A stretch of DNA of 64,000 bases from Clostridium tunisiense TJ (GTDB lineage: Bacteria > Bacillota > Clostridia > Clostridiales > Clostridiaceae): contig NZ_AMQH01000015.1 in the NCBI RefSeq assembly GCF_000300195.1, positions 158,309 to 222,308 on the forward strand, read 5' to 3'. Numbering within the stretch: the stretch's first letter is position 1; every line of letters starts with the position of its first letter. Shown in pieces: positions 9,201 through 16,949 of this stretch. The position numbers and the translations under genes are program-made. The notes beneath the pieces were generated by a model that did not search any database, was not told the DNA's origin, and saw only the letters and a list, made by a program, of their open reading frames with translations.

Positions 9201-10547
9201 ACTTTAGAAGTAGTAAAAAGCAAAATCAAAGCCTTAGAAGGCGAGCTAAGAACTTTAAACGAAGAAACAACTAAGGTAGATAAGAACATAGGCATAATTG
9301 AAAGTAATAAGAGTTTTCAAGCGGAAAATATGGAGAAGTTAGGCTATAAAAATCCTTTACCCAAAGAAGAAATAAGGGATGCTAACTTTAAAGGACGAGA
9401 AAAAAAGATTAAAGAAGATTTAGGACAAAATGACTTTATAATAAAAGAATATACTAAAGAAATAGAAAAACTAAGAGTTTTAAAACAAAAGCTTGAAGAG
9501 TACAAAGGAAATTATAATGAGGAAGATTATAAGGAGTTTAACTTTGAAAACCTACAAGCAGCAAGCAAAATAGTCTATGAGTATATAGCCTCTTATAACA
9601 TTCTAAAACAAGAACTTCAAGGCTTAGAAGCTCAAATAGTTAAGGACATAAATAGAATTTATGAAACCTACAGGGATAAGAATAGACTCATTAAGGAGAG
9701 GATTTTCAGCTACCTGAACAAAGAAAATAAGCTGGAAAGCTCCAACGAAATAGAGTACTTCCTGGACACTGTTCAAAGGAAAATCAGTACCCTAGAATTA
9801 GAACTAAACCATATTAAAGCTGAAGAAGAAGTTGTAATAAATGATATTTTAAGATATGCAAAACATATTTTAGATGAGCTTAAAACCATAGATAAGAAAT
9901 CTACTATTAAGCATTTAGGAAAAACAGAAAGACTACTGCAAATAATCCTTCCAGAAGAAGTAGAAGAGGAAGGCTTAAGGGAATACATCAAAGATAAGGT
10001 TAACTTTTATGGAACTATGGAAGATTACAAAGCTTTACTAGATAGCGACATTGAAAGTTCAGAGCTATTAAGTAAGCTTATAGGAAATCTAAATAGAATC
10101 AGAGTAGAAATTAAAAAAATTGAGAAAACAGGTCTTACCAGAAAAAGCTGGAAGGATGTGCTGTCACAAAACTCTGGAGGAGAAAAGTTTGTATCCATGT
10201 TTATACTTCTTTCAAGCCTTATGTCCTATATGAGAAAAAGAGAAGGGGACATAGATAACAAGGAAGAAAAGAAAGTAATAATAATGGATAACCCCTTTGC
10301 CAAAACCAACGCAGAGCACCTGCTAGAACCCATGTTTCAAATAGCTGAAAAGTATAACATTCAGCTACTTTGTTTCTCAGGAATAGGAGGAAGCTCAGTT
10401 TACAATAAGTTCGATAAGATATATGTGGCTAAGGTAATTTCTGATAAATTTAGAAATAAGGAAAATGTATCCTTCAAAGCAGGAAGTGAAGAAACCTTAG
10501 AAATGTCGGACTTTACTATAGGTAAAGAGCAGATATCTATGTTTTAG
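6225..10547 (+). CDS. jetC: Wadjet system protein JetC (SMC-like ATPase)
   Basis: The 1440-residue motor of the Wadjet DNA-extrusion complex. The N-terminal ATPase half has a P-loop ENGIGKT (Lys44, Thr45). Long Glu/Lys-rich coiled coils occupy roughly residues 280-480 and 700-1180 around a central hinge-like segment. The C-terminal half has the ABC signature SGGEK near residue 1317 and a Walker B strand VIIMDNPF near 1350-1358. The usual catalytic Glu after the Walker B Asp is Asn here, unless the true catalytic Glu is placed differently in this family. A GGGGAG site overlaps the end of jetB. It is the last gene of the operon. Confidence 0.9.
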   Translation: MPKLNKTRIINLNYNDGKRTIYDEIFDYGQGRNTLFSMENGIGKTVLIQFFLQPFIRNKRELAGRSFEDYFTGNAPTYILHEIALENGEKLLVGMIIKKDNSEEDKNKLRILTFLNRYSITSDFDLINAPFVEGKRILKFSEAEEKIKKYKSGKLNFKYFNFNDSSKKSEYFEELRTYKLNYKEWEDIIRNINNDESGLSNLYDKHKTDEALVRNVIVPLIESKINGEKNIIEALKTNLSAYIENYKQNKESFDQVEVLKQFTYEITPVLELLKQGGLKEEEKHSLYKTLSYINNACEGELSKKSRERLQLEELIEELKGELKRVSYEEYSLNYYKLQEEQEVLEVNLEQLRDKFNNKDGKRKELLKEKFVQEGAEVYEEILDKEAELAQVRERIANYEKDDSEIAQNIRNYKFSLKGIYELEVQELKESEIQLLEEKERLNKSLKENEEQQSEMSLKQEENLIAITKAESVVENFETYESDFIMKYADFDLVRNPLLKEYEDKELEDFNEAIENNIGDNLKAEEELKKEKLTLEVEKENLRKTIEEISEDLSLNKGKLSSKKNELNTFNKESSRIIEVLRIKNLPLNIAAEKEKLKQLIINETLKLEETLTGEEKKLRNIEDTIHRYETGLIQLPKEVLETFENKGISFEYALNWLQNYKGSKEEKEALIKENPFFPYGILLSNKDITLLKGESLEVYTSIPIPIINKSYLNKSIKVEKNHDVLTLENAEFLLAFNNLLIDEEKRIQLINRLKGEENQLQEEIQNIKKAIDRNKGYSLTLREYPYLGNENEILDEEIKTLEERISKLQEESRTKGEALVNNENKTKAAEKQHSDLEKSLVYLKEKKDKFNHFKKEYSNFKDNKVKLQSLKKLQENFKKIEEELKVENKDLYNSLTEMAIKLDNFKKTIKDAASKLELYKSAKEGVVIKEEKNILEGKLLSCEKQLGEDKKRDKKDEETLLKDLEKQNSRLKRIISDGGLSQEYKKISFSEETLEVVKSKIKALEGELRTLNEETTKVDKNIGIIESNKSFQAENMEKLGYKNPLPKEEIRDANFKGREKKIKEDLGQNDFIIKEYTKEIEKLRVLKQKLEEYKGNYNEEDYKEFNFENLQAASKIVYEYIASYNILKQELQGLEAQIVKDINRIYETYRDKNRLIKERIFSYLNKENKLESSNEIEYFLDTVQRKISTLELELNHIKAEEEVVINDILRYAKHILDELKTIDKKSTIKHLGKTERLLQIILPEEVEEEGLREYIKDKVNFYGTMEDYKALLDSDIESSELLSKLIGNLNRIRVEIKKIEKTGLTRKSWKDVLSQNSGGEKFVSMFILLSSLMSYMRKREGDIDNKEEKKVIIMDNPFAKTNAEHLLEPMFQIAEKYNIQLLCFSGIGGSSVYNKFDKIYVAKVISDKFRNKENVSFKAGSEETLEMSDFTIGKEQISMF

Positions 10548-10672
10548 TTAAGGGATATCAGAAAACTTATGGCATGCATCTTTAAAAACTTTTAAGGGAA
10601 GTTGAACATATTTATGCATTAGTTAAACTTTAAGTCAGCTTCTTTATAAATCCAGAAGGGGGATATGGGTTA

Positions 10673-11512
10673 ATGAAAAGAAAAAAATTATCAATTATTT
10701 TAATTATTGTAATTTTATTAATAACAGTTGGTGTGTTTGGAGTTATGAAGCTTAATAAAACGCTACAAGCTTCTAAGACTGTTAATGGAAAAATTGACAT
10801 TGGAGGTTATGGGCTAAATGTAAAGGTTGAAGGAAAGGGAAAGCCTATAGTGATTTTTGAATCAGGTTTAGGTGGAGGTTATAGTGATTGGGCAAGGGTG
10901 CAACCAGAAATTGCTAAGATTACAAGAACCTTTTCCTATGATAGAGCAGGTCTAGGTGGTAGTGATAAAAGTAAATTGCAAAGAACAGCTTTAAATCAAG
11001 TAAAAGAACTTCATGGACTTTTAGAAAATTGTAAAGCTAAGGGCCCTTATATAATAGTGGCACACTCAATTGGAGGGTTAAATGCAAGACTCTTTGCAGA
11101 TGTTTACCCAAATGAAGTTGCAGGAATTGTTTTTGTTGATTCTTCCCACGAAGAGATGCTTAATATCTTTACAAGTAAAGCACCAGAAGAATATGAAGCT
11201 ATGAAGGCACAGTTTTCATCTTCAGAAGGGACTTTTGAAGATCTACTAAAAAGCACAGAGCAAGTAAGAGAAGTAAGAAAAAAGGATGCCCTAAGAAACA
11301 TACCAATTATAGTACTTTCAGCAGATAAAAGTGCTATGGAAATTCAGGATCCTATAATTAATGAGTGGCCTAAGCTTCAAGAAGATTTAGCTACCTTATC
11401 TGATAAAAGCAAGCACCTTACTATAAAAAATGCCAGTCACATGATTCAAAATGATAATCCACAAGCTGTAATAGATGCAATTAAAGAAATTATTGAAACA
11501 GTAAAAGAGTAA
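10673..11512 (+). CDS. membrane-anchored alpha/beta hydrolase
   Basis: A 279-residue alpha/beta-hydrolase-fold protein with an N-terminal Lys/Arg-rich stretch and one membrane helix (residues about 6-25), so the catalytic domain should face outside the cell. The nucleophile elbow is VAHSIGG (Ser near 125). The oxyanion region is ESGLGGGYSDW, and the acid and His lie in the C-terminal part (LSADKS, then NASHMIQNDNP). The substrate is unknown; relatives include lipases, esterases and haloperoxidase-like enzymes. It stands alone after the Wadjet operon. Confidence 0.8.
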   Translation: MKRKKLSIILIIVILLITVGVFGVMKLNKTLQASKTVNGKIDIGGYGLNVKVEGKGKPIVIFESGLGGGYSDWARVQPEIAKITRTFSYDRAGLGGSDKSKLQRTALNQVKELHGLLENCKAKGPYIIVAHSIGGLNARLFADVYPNEVAGIVFVDSSHEEMLNIFTSKAPEEYEAMKAQFSSSEGTFEDLLKSTEQVREVRKKDALRNIPIIVLSADKSAMEIQDPIINEWPKLQEDLATLSDKSKHLTIKNASHMIQNDNPQAVIDAIKEIIETVKE

Positions 11513-11614
11513 TTCTGTGGATAATAAGAGGCTTTTTATTATAATATCCATCAAACTCTGAAGAGGACTAGGGGGATTCTATAATCTAAAGTTTTTACTA
11601 TCAAAAAAGTTCCT

Positions 11615-11746
11615 TTAACAACATTTTGGAAGCTTCAAGTCTGCCATCTTCTAAAGTGGCAGTTGCTCAGTCTAGATAAGTTGCTTTGGAAGCAGTCTAA
11701 ATCTGCTTCCAAAGTTGTTAACAAAATGAACTTGTTCATTATTTAA
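11615..11746 (+). repeat. repeat family 2, copy A
   Basis: Starts TTAACAACATTTTGGAAGC and ends with GCTTCCAAAGTTGTTAA followed by a palindromic AATGAAC...GTTCATT tail. The terminal inverted repeats are about 18 bp with mismatches. It is homologous, with internal deletions, to the inverted copies at 36885-37083 and 17768-17863. It has no coding capacity, so it looks like a MITE. It occupies much of the gap 11513-11844. Confidence 0.7.
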
Positions 11747-11756
11747 TTTTATGGAG

Positions 11757-11790
11757 AAGTTCCTTCAGGATAATTGAAGGAACTTTTCTA
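11757..11790 (+). terminator. Rho-independent hairpin
   Basis: AAGTTCCTTC / GAAGGAACTT stem with a short loop, followed by TTCT. It lies between the hydrolase on the plus strand and thpR on the minus strand and may serve either. Confidence 0.6.
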
Positions 11791-11844
11791 CATTACTTTT
11801 TACAACTGTATATCCATAAAGTAAAGTGGTGAAGCTTTTAAAAG

Positions 11845-12396
11845 TTAGTTTAATTCTTTTAGGTTAACTTTATAAATAGGCACACCATTTAGCTTTCCAT
11901 TTTCTTCTTTGCTAGCCATTAGGGTTATTGCTTTTACTGGAATAGAAATTCTTTCATACTGGATTAAGTTATTAAGATCTATAGAATCTGGATGTAATTC
12001 TATTCTGCGACCCAAAGTAACATGGGGCATAAAAACCTTATCATAAAAGGGTAGCTTAGCTTCTTTTAATAGAGTGGAAAGTTCCCTATAAAGCTGAGAG
12101 AGTATAGGGTTTTCTTCTATTCCAATCCATAAAATATTTGTCTTCTTTCTTGTAAAAATACCTAAGTTACTCAACTGTAACTCAAAAGGATTTACCTTTA
12201 ATACTACCTTATCTAACACTTCCTTTATTTTATCAATTTGAAGATCCTCAGCTTCACCTATAAATCTTATGGTCATATGAAAATTATTTTTTGTTGTAAA
12301 ACTGCCATGAGTGCAGTGTTTTTTTATAGAGCAGGTTATTTTATCAAAATAATCCTTAACCTTATTTTCAAAATCTATAGCAATATAAACTCTCAA
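11845..12396 (-). CDS. thpR: RNA 2',3'-cyclic phosphodiesterase (ThpR, 2H family)
   Basis: A 183-residue protein of the 2H phosphoesterase superfamily, which opens 2',3'-cyclic phosphates on RNA ends (formerly called 2'-5' RNA ligase). The two HxT motifs are visible: FHMTIR (His40, Thr42) and MPHVTLGR (His125, Thr127). Length is typical. The start is a TTG at 12396, supported by GGAAG 8 nt upstream and by the conserved MRVYIAI opening. It appears monocistronic. Confidence 0.9.
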   Translation of the reverse strand: MRVYIAIDFENKVKDYFDKITCSIKKHCTHGSFTTKNNFHMTIRFIGEAEDLQIDKIKEVLDKVVLKVNPFELQLSNLGIFTRKKTNILWIGIEENPILSQLYRELSTLLKEAKLPFYDKVFMPHVTLGRRIELHPDSIDLNNLIQYERISIPVKAITLMASKEENGKLNGVPIYKVNLKELN

Positions 12397-12793
12397 GATT
12401 TTAGCTTCCTTTCCTTTAAACCATATATTCTAATCAAGTTTGTGCACTCATAATTAAGGTTTTATTGAGACTATCATTAGTAAGATGAATCTTTATTAAT
12501 GGAAAATATCTATGATAATTATAATTCATATTTAGGAAAGGATGAAGAGGATTTTATAAGTGAAGTTGTTGATAATGGATATATATAGGATTAAATAAGG
12601 TGAAATTAAGTAGTGGAATTTAGAGTGCATTCTTTGTAGCTACCAATTGAACCATCAAAAAAGAAGGAAGTTTTTGCTTTATAGGAAATCAGAATCATAT
12701 AAGGGGACCCAAAATTAAAATAGATTAGGTTTATCATTTGGTGAATTTGGTATATAACATCTATATAAATAGTTTTTTCAGGAGATATTGTAC

Positions 12794-12961
12794 ATGGAAA
12801 ATAAAGAGATTAACTTATATGATATTTTTCTAAACTATTCCTATAATGATATTATGAAGTTATTTCAAAAATCAAAAACTAAAGAAGAACAAGATTTTTA
12901 TGTAAATTTAACAAATATGATATTGCAGAGAGAACAGAAGAAAGTTATAGGTAATAAGTAA
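12794..12961 (+). CDS. small 55-residue protein, unknown
   Basis: ATG at 12794 with GGAG 9 nt upstream. It encodes 55 residues rich in Asn, Lys and Tyr (MENKEINLYDIFLNYSYNDI...), probably two helices. The stop codon runs straight into a perfect 16-bp terminator stem, which supports a real short transcript. I do not recognise the family. The rest of the gap 12397-13079 shows only a 29-codon open stretch from 12498 without a ribosome binding site. Confidence 0.5.
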   Translation: MENKEINLYDIFLNYSYNDIMKLFQKSKTKEEQDFYVNLTNMILQREQKKVIGNK

Positions 12962-13001
12962 TAAGTAGTAAAATTACAGTAATTTTACTACTTATTTTTA
13001 T
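12961..13001 (+). terminator. perfect 16-bp terminator hairpin
   Basis: Stem 12961-12976 pairs exactly with 12980-12995 around a 3-nt loop (CAG), followed by TTTTTAT. It starts on the last base of the 55-residue ORF. Confidence 0.8.
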
Positions 13002-13079
13002 AAATATAATAAAAACTTCAAATGGAAAAAAGTTTCATTGGAGATGTTCTTTGTATCAGGTTGGAGCTATCAAGATTTC

Positions 13080-13718
13080 CTACATATTCTTCAAAAATTT
13101 TATTATATAACTTAAGGTGTAAAATTCTCTATCAACCTTTGTAACAATTAACTTTAGTCCTGTAATTATTGTTTCTTCAGTAAAGTTTTCTAATAGAAGC
13201 ATAATATTTAAGGTATTTAAGCCCCCGTCTTTTGTATCAAGAACTCGTGATTTCTTTACATATTTGTTTTCCATAGCTGTTAAAATAGCAACTCTTAACT
13301 CATCACTGATTTCCAATTTAGGCATTTCTTCAAAAATTCTGATGCCAGGAGTGTTTACGGTTAGTTTTTTAGCTTTACTTATATCAGTTGATAAAAATAT
13401 TGTATTTATAAAGGTGGCATCCTTGAAATTAGCACCATCCAACTTCACTGAGTCAAATATAGCATTTTCAAATACTGTATTTCGAAAATCACTGTCTTTT
13501 AAATTTGTTCCAATAAATTCTGCATATTTAAAGCTACACTTAAAGAATTTAGTTGATTTAAAATGTGCTCCTCTAAAGCTTACAAAATCAAAAATCGAGG
13601 CTGTAAAGTCGCAGTTATAGCAGTTGCTTCTCTCAAGATTTTTGTACATGAAATTTTTATCTTTTTTCTCTATATTATTGTAGTTGAAATTTCCAGTAGT
13701 GGTTTTAGTTGTAGCCAT
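13080..13718 (-). CDS. pentapeptide-repeat protein
   Basis: A 212-residue protein whose middle (residues about 30-115) is a right-handed beta-helix of A(D/N)LXX-type pentapeptides: CDFTASIFDFVSFRGAHF, KDSDFRNTVFENAIFDSVKL, GANFKDATF. The C-terminal 90 residues are a separate helical domain. The ATG at 13718 follows AGGTG by about 9 nt. It overlaps or abuts the helicase gene, so the two are probably one transcript. Function is unknown. Some pentapeptide proteins mimic DNA and protect gyrase, but nothing here shows that. Confidence 0.8.
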   Translation of the reverse strand: MATTKTTTGNFNYNNIEKKDKNFMYKNLERSNCYNCDFTASIFDFVSFRGAHFKSTKFFKCSFKYAEFIGTNLKDSDFRNTVFENAIFDSVKLDGANFKDATFINTIFLSTDISKAKKLTVNTPGIRIFEEMPKLEISDELRVAILTAMENKYVKKSRVLDTKDGGLNTLNIMLLLENFTEETIITGLKLIVTKVDREFYTLSYIIKFLKNM

Positions 13719-13722
13719 AGTT

Positions 13723-14832
13723 CTATTCACCTAATTCCCTTCTTGGTATTTTAAATTTAATAGCCTTTTCAATTTCTTCAAGTCTAAAGCTGTCTTTTGG
13801 GTCAATGAATAGGCAGGTGTAGCCTTCCTCTCCAGCTCTTCCCGTTCTTCCAATTCTATGTATATAGCTTTCTACGCTTTCAGGTATGTCATAGTTATAT
13901 ATATGGCTCACACCGCTTATATCAAGGCCTCTAGAAGCCACATCCGTTGCTATTAAGTATTGAAAATCACCTTTTTTAAAGGCTTTCATTATTCTTTCAC
14001 GTTTTGATTGAAGTATGTCGCTGTGTAGCTTTTCGCAGTTGTAGCCTCGTTTATATAGTGCTACCTCTAAATCATCTGCTCTTCTTTTGGTCCTACAAAA
14101 GATTATAGCCATATATGGATTATCTTCATTTAGCACAGTGCATAGAGCGTCTTGTTTTCTTCTATCTGTAGTTTCTACCACCTGCTGTTTAATAGCCTCA
14201 AGAGTTACTTCTTCTTTATTTATTGTTACTGTTGAAGGTTCTTTCATATATCTATAAGCCAATCTTTTAACATCTGAATTTAAGGTTGCAGAAAAACAAA
14301 GGGTTTGGTGCTTTTTAGAAGTTTGTTTGATTATTGACTCTACCTCATTTTTAAAGCCCATTAAAAGCATCTGGTCTGCTTCATCTAGTACAAATGTTTT
14401 TAGTTTACTTAAATCTATGGATTTTCTTTCAAGATGATCAAGAAGTCTTCCAGGGGTTGCAATAATAAGATGGATACCTGTTTTTAGCTTTTTAAGCTGA
14501 GACCCTACATCCTTGCCACCATAGGCAGCCAATATGTTAATATCCTTAGCCTGCTTAAGCTTTAGAGCTTCCTCAGTTATCTGAAGGGCAAGCTCTCTTG
14601 TAGGAGTTAAAATCAAGGCTTGAACTGCATCCACCTTAGGTGAAATATTTTCAAAAATAGGAAGCAAAAACGCCAGGGTTTTTCCTGTTCCAGTTTGAGA
14701 CTCCACTATAACATCATGTCCTGCTTTTATAAGACTAATGCTTTCAGCTTGAACTGGTGTTGGCTCGGTGATACCGTTATTTTTTAATATTTTTACTATA
14801 TCTTCACTGATTCCTAATTGATTAAAATTCAT
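13723..14832 (-). CDS. DEAD-box RNA helicase
   Basis: A 369-residue ATP-dependent RNA helicase with all core motifs: Q motif (EPTPVQ), motif I (SQTGTGKT), Ia (PTRELALQ), Ib (TPGRLLD), DEAD (VLDEADQM), SAT, motif V (ATDVASRGLD) and motif VI (HRIGRTGRAG). It ends soon after motif VI, so it has only the two RecA domains without a C-terminal RNA-binding extension. It probably remodels rRNA or mRNA, perhaps at low temperature. The next gene downstream is the pentapeptide protein. Confidence 0.92.
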   Translation of the reverse strand: MNFNQLGISEDIVKILKNNGITEPTPVQAESISLIKAGHDVIVESQTGTGKTLAFLLPIFENISPKVDAVQALILTPTRELALQITEEALKLKQAKDINILAAYGGKDVGSQLKKLKTGIHLIIATPGRLLDHLERKSIDLSKLKTFVLDEADQMLLMGFKNEVESIIKQTSKKHQTLCFSATLNSDVKRLAYRYMKEPSTVTINKEEVTLEAIKQQVVETTDRRKQDALCTVLNEDNPYMAIIFCRTKRRADDLEVALYKRGYNCEKLHSDILQSKRERIMKAFKKGDFQYLIATDVASRGLDISGVSHIYNYDIPESVESYIHRIGRTGRAGEEGYTCLFIDPKDSFRLEEIEKAIKFKIPRRELGE

Positions 14833-14969
14833 TATTTTCTACCTCTCTTGCTATAGGGTTCTATTTTTAAATTGTTGCTCCCACTCAACGGAAGCTCAAT
14901 TATAACCTTCTATTTGACATATCTTTTAATCATATACTATCCACTAGGATTATACAAACAATTTATATA

Positions 14970-15094
14970 AGGCATCTTAAAATAAATAACAAGCCAAAGC
15001 TGTGAAGGGTATTTTGAGTTAGATAAGGAAACTGTTAATGTAGTATAACTCAAAATAGAGGAGGGTACTAATTTATTTATTTTTTGAAAATGGT
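14970..15094 (+). repeat. repeat family 1 (MITE-like), copy 1
   Basis: About 125 bp. The left end AGGCATCTTAAAATAAATAA and the right end TTATTTATTTTTTGAAAATG are inverted repeats; the interior is shortened relative to other copies. It lies in the gap between the helicase and the cold-shock gene (14833-15292), in which I see nothing else beyond the cold-shock promoter region. Confidence 0.75.
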
Positions 15095-15292
15095 TAAATA
15101 TACAAATAAAAAACTTGCTTTATCTAATATTCTATGTTAGTATTAACTTGTATTTAAATTTATAGTTAACAATTCAATAAAATATATTTCGGTTTAGTAC
15201 TTTAAATGTATAATAGTATGATGATATGGAAATTTTATTAGTGAATTAGTTTAATGAGTTTAAAAATAATAAAATTTCGGAGGTACAGTGAT

Positions 15293-15490
15293 ATGACTGG
15301 TACAGTAAAATGGTTTAATTCAGAAAAAGGTTTTGGATTTATTACAGGAGAAGATGGAAATGATGTATTTGCACATTTTTCTCAAATAAAATCAGAAGGT
15401 TATAAGTCTCTTGAAGAAGGTCAAAAGGTTTCTTTTGATGTTGTTAAAGGACCAAAAGGACCTCAAGCTGAAAATATTACATCTATCTAA
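15293..15490 (+). CDS. cold-shock protein (CspA family)
   Basis: A 65-residue OB-fold nucleic-acid chaperone with RNP1 (KGFGFI) and RNP2 (VFAHF). The ATG at 15293 has CGGAGG 9 nt upstream; an in-frame ATG at 15254 would add 13 unrelated residues and is rejected. A TATAAT box at 15209-15214 would give a 5' leader of roughly 75 nt, modest for this family. A strong terminator follows the gene. Confidence 0.95.
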   Translation: MTGTVKWFNSEKGFGFITGEDGNDVFAHFSQIKSEGYKSLEEGQKVSFDVVKGPKGPQAENITSI

Positions 15491-15519
15491 TTTAACATAA
15501 TTTAATTAGTGTATATTTC

Positions 15520-15553
15520 AACCCTCAAATAGTATTCTATTTGAGGGTTTTTT
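15520..15553 (+). terminator. terminator of the cold-shock gene
   Basis: 13-bp stem AACCCTCAAATAG / CTATTTGAGGGTT with a TATT loop and a T6 run. Confidence 0.9.
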
Positions 15554-15589
15554 ACGTGGATCAGGAGGAGAGAAATCTAACCTTAAGTA

Positions 15590-15712
15590 TAGGGTGTAAA
15601 ACTAGAAGATACATAATAAGAAGGGTTGCGTTATTACCTTGGGAGACCTCATGTATCTATTAGAACACAGGTAGGAAACTGGCTGAAGAAGTGCAACCTG
15701 AAAGTAGATAAT
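15590..15712 (+). other. noncoding segment resembling a structured-RNA remnant
   Basis: The gap 15491-15885 has no ORF. This part (GCGTTATTACCTTGGGAGACC, then GTAGGAAACTGGCTGAAG and GTGCAACCTGAAAG) has the look of the 5' region of a group II intron RNA. I cannot confirm that, and no domain V or reverse transcriptase is visible. Confidence 0.2.
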
Positions 15713-15716
15713 ATTA

Positions 15717-15758
15717 AAAGGTGAGTTACCTAAGTTGTATTGGGTGACTCACTTTTAT
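15717..15758 (+). terminator. terminator-like hairpin of the GAG(C/T)TACCTAAG family
   Basis: Imperfect stem AAAGGTGAGTTACC / GGGTGACTCACTTT followed by T-rich DNA. It is closely similar to the hairpins at 22921-22957 and 19027-19062. Confidence 0.55.
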
Positions 15759-15830
15759 TTATGAATTAAGTAAGAGGTTGTTCGAGGAATCGTATGGATG
15801 TTATTATTAAAGGGTAATAATAATGATTTT

Positions 15831-15871
15831 AGGTATCTGAAAATAATTATTACTTATTTTTGAAGATGCCT
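15831..15871 (+). repeat. repeat family 1, copy 2: ends only
   Basis: 41 bp reading AGGTATCTGAAAATAA, then TTATTTTTGAAGATGCCT. Only the two inverted ends of the family 1 element remain, with no interior. It lies just upstream of the following GNAT gene. Confidence 0.65.
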
Positions 15872-15885
15872 TAAGGGTGGTAGCA

Positions 15886-16749
15886 ATGAAATATACTTAT
15901 ATGAAAGATTATAAAGATAATGATAAAATGCGTAAAAGTCTCAATGAATTAACTGAAAAGACTTTTGGCTTTAATTTTGAACAGTGGTATTCTAATGGTT
16001 TTTGGGGAGAAAAATATATTCCACATTCTTTGGTGGATAATGGTAAGGTTATAGCAAATGTGTCTGCTAGTGTAATGAGTTTTGAATTAGATGGTATAAA
16101 GAAAAATTATATTCAAATTGGTACAGTTATGACAGATAAAGATTATCGAGGTCAGGGGCTCAGTGGTTACCTTATGCAAAAGGTAATTCAGGAGTATAAA
16201 GAAAACTCAGATGGAATATATTTATTTGGAAATCATAGCGTCATAAATTTTTATCCTAAGTTTGGCTTTATAAAAAGTAAAGAATATCAGTATAGCAAAG
16301 ATATTTATTCAATAAATAATATAAAGAAGATACAGCAGATGAATATGAATAATCGAGATAAATGGGAAGCTTTTTTCAAGGCTGTAAACAATAGTATAAG
16401 TAATGATAGGTTCACCATGAAGAACTCAGGCTTAATTGCATTTTGGACAAGATGGAGTAATTCCGTTTATTACCTTCCTGAAGAGAATGCATATATTTTA
16501 GCAGAAGTTGAGGGAGAAGATCTTTTTATTAAACAAATAATAGCAAGTCATAAAGTTGACCTTGAATTAGTAATTAGTTCTTTTGGTAGTGATATAAAAA
16601 GGGTTACTCTTGGATTTACGCCTTATAATGCAGCTGGGTATAACATAAGTGAATATTACAAAGAGGATTGCACACTATTTATTCTAGGAAAAGATTTAGA
16701 AATCATAGAAAATAGAAAACTAATATTTCCAGCTTTATCACATGCATAA
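15886..16749 (+). CDS. GNAT family N-acetyltransferase
   Basis: A 287-residue GNAT-fold acetyltransferase. The acetyl-CoA site is visible as VMTDKDYRGQGLSGYLM (residues about 85-101), followed by the NFYPKFGF element typical of beta-5/alpha-4. The C-terminal 130 residues form an extra domain without recognisable motif. The ATG at 15886 is preferred to an upstream GTG because AAGGGTGG is spaced correctly. The substrate is unknown. Confidence 0.85.
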   Translation: MKYTYMKDYKDNDKMRKSLNELTEKTFGFNFEQWYSNGFWGEKYIPHSLVDNGKVIANVSASVMSFELDGIKKNYIQIGTVMTDKDYRGQGLSGYLMQKVIQEYKENSDGIYLFGNHSVINFYPKFGFIKSKEYQYSKDIYSINNIKKIQQMNMNNRDKWEAFFKAVNNSISNDRFTMKNSGLIAFWTRWSNSVYYLPEENAYILAEVEGEDLFIKQIIASHKVDLELVISSFGSDIKRVTLGFTPYNAAGYNISEYYKEDCTLFILGKDLEIIENRKLIFPALSHA

Positions 16750-16949
16750 GCTATATTACAAATTAACCTTATTTGTAGCTTCCCTTAATTTATATGGGGT
16801 TAAATGTATAGAACAAGGAAATATTTAAGGAACCCTTAATGAGTTTGTAATATAGTAATAAAAGAATAAAATTAATGGTGTACAAGGTTTTGCAAATGAA
16901 TTTAAAAGTATGCTTATAATATAAATCATAGTAGTTGGGGGATGAGAAA

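Noticed and set aside
7658..9991. Several long Ser/Phe-rich minus-strand ORFs inside jetC
   Set aside because: They are reverse-complement shadows of the Glu/Lys-rich coiled coil.
12498..12587. 29-codon ORF MENIYDNYNSYLGKDEED...
   Set aside because: No ribosome binding site and no terminator; too little support to call a gene.
13264..13754. Plus-strand ORFs opposite the pentapeptide-repeat gene
   Set aside because: Shadows of the repetitive minus-strand gene, without ribosome sites.
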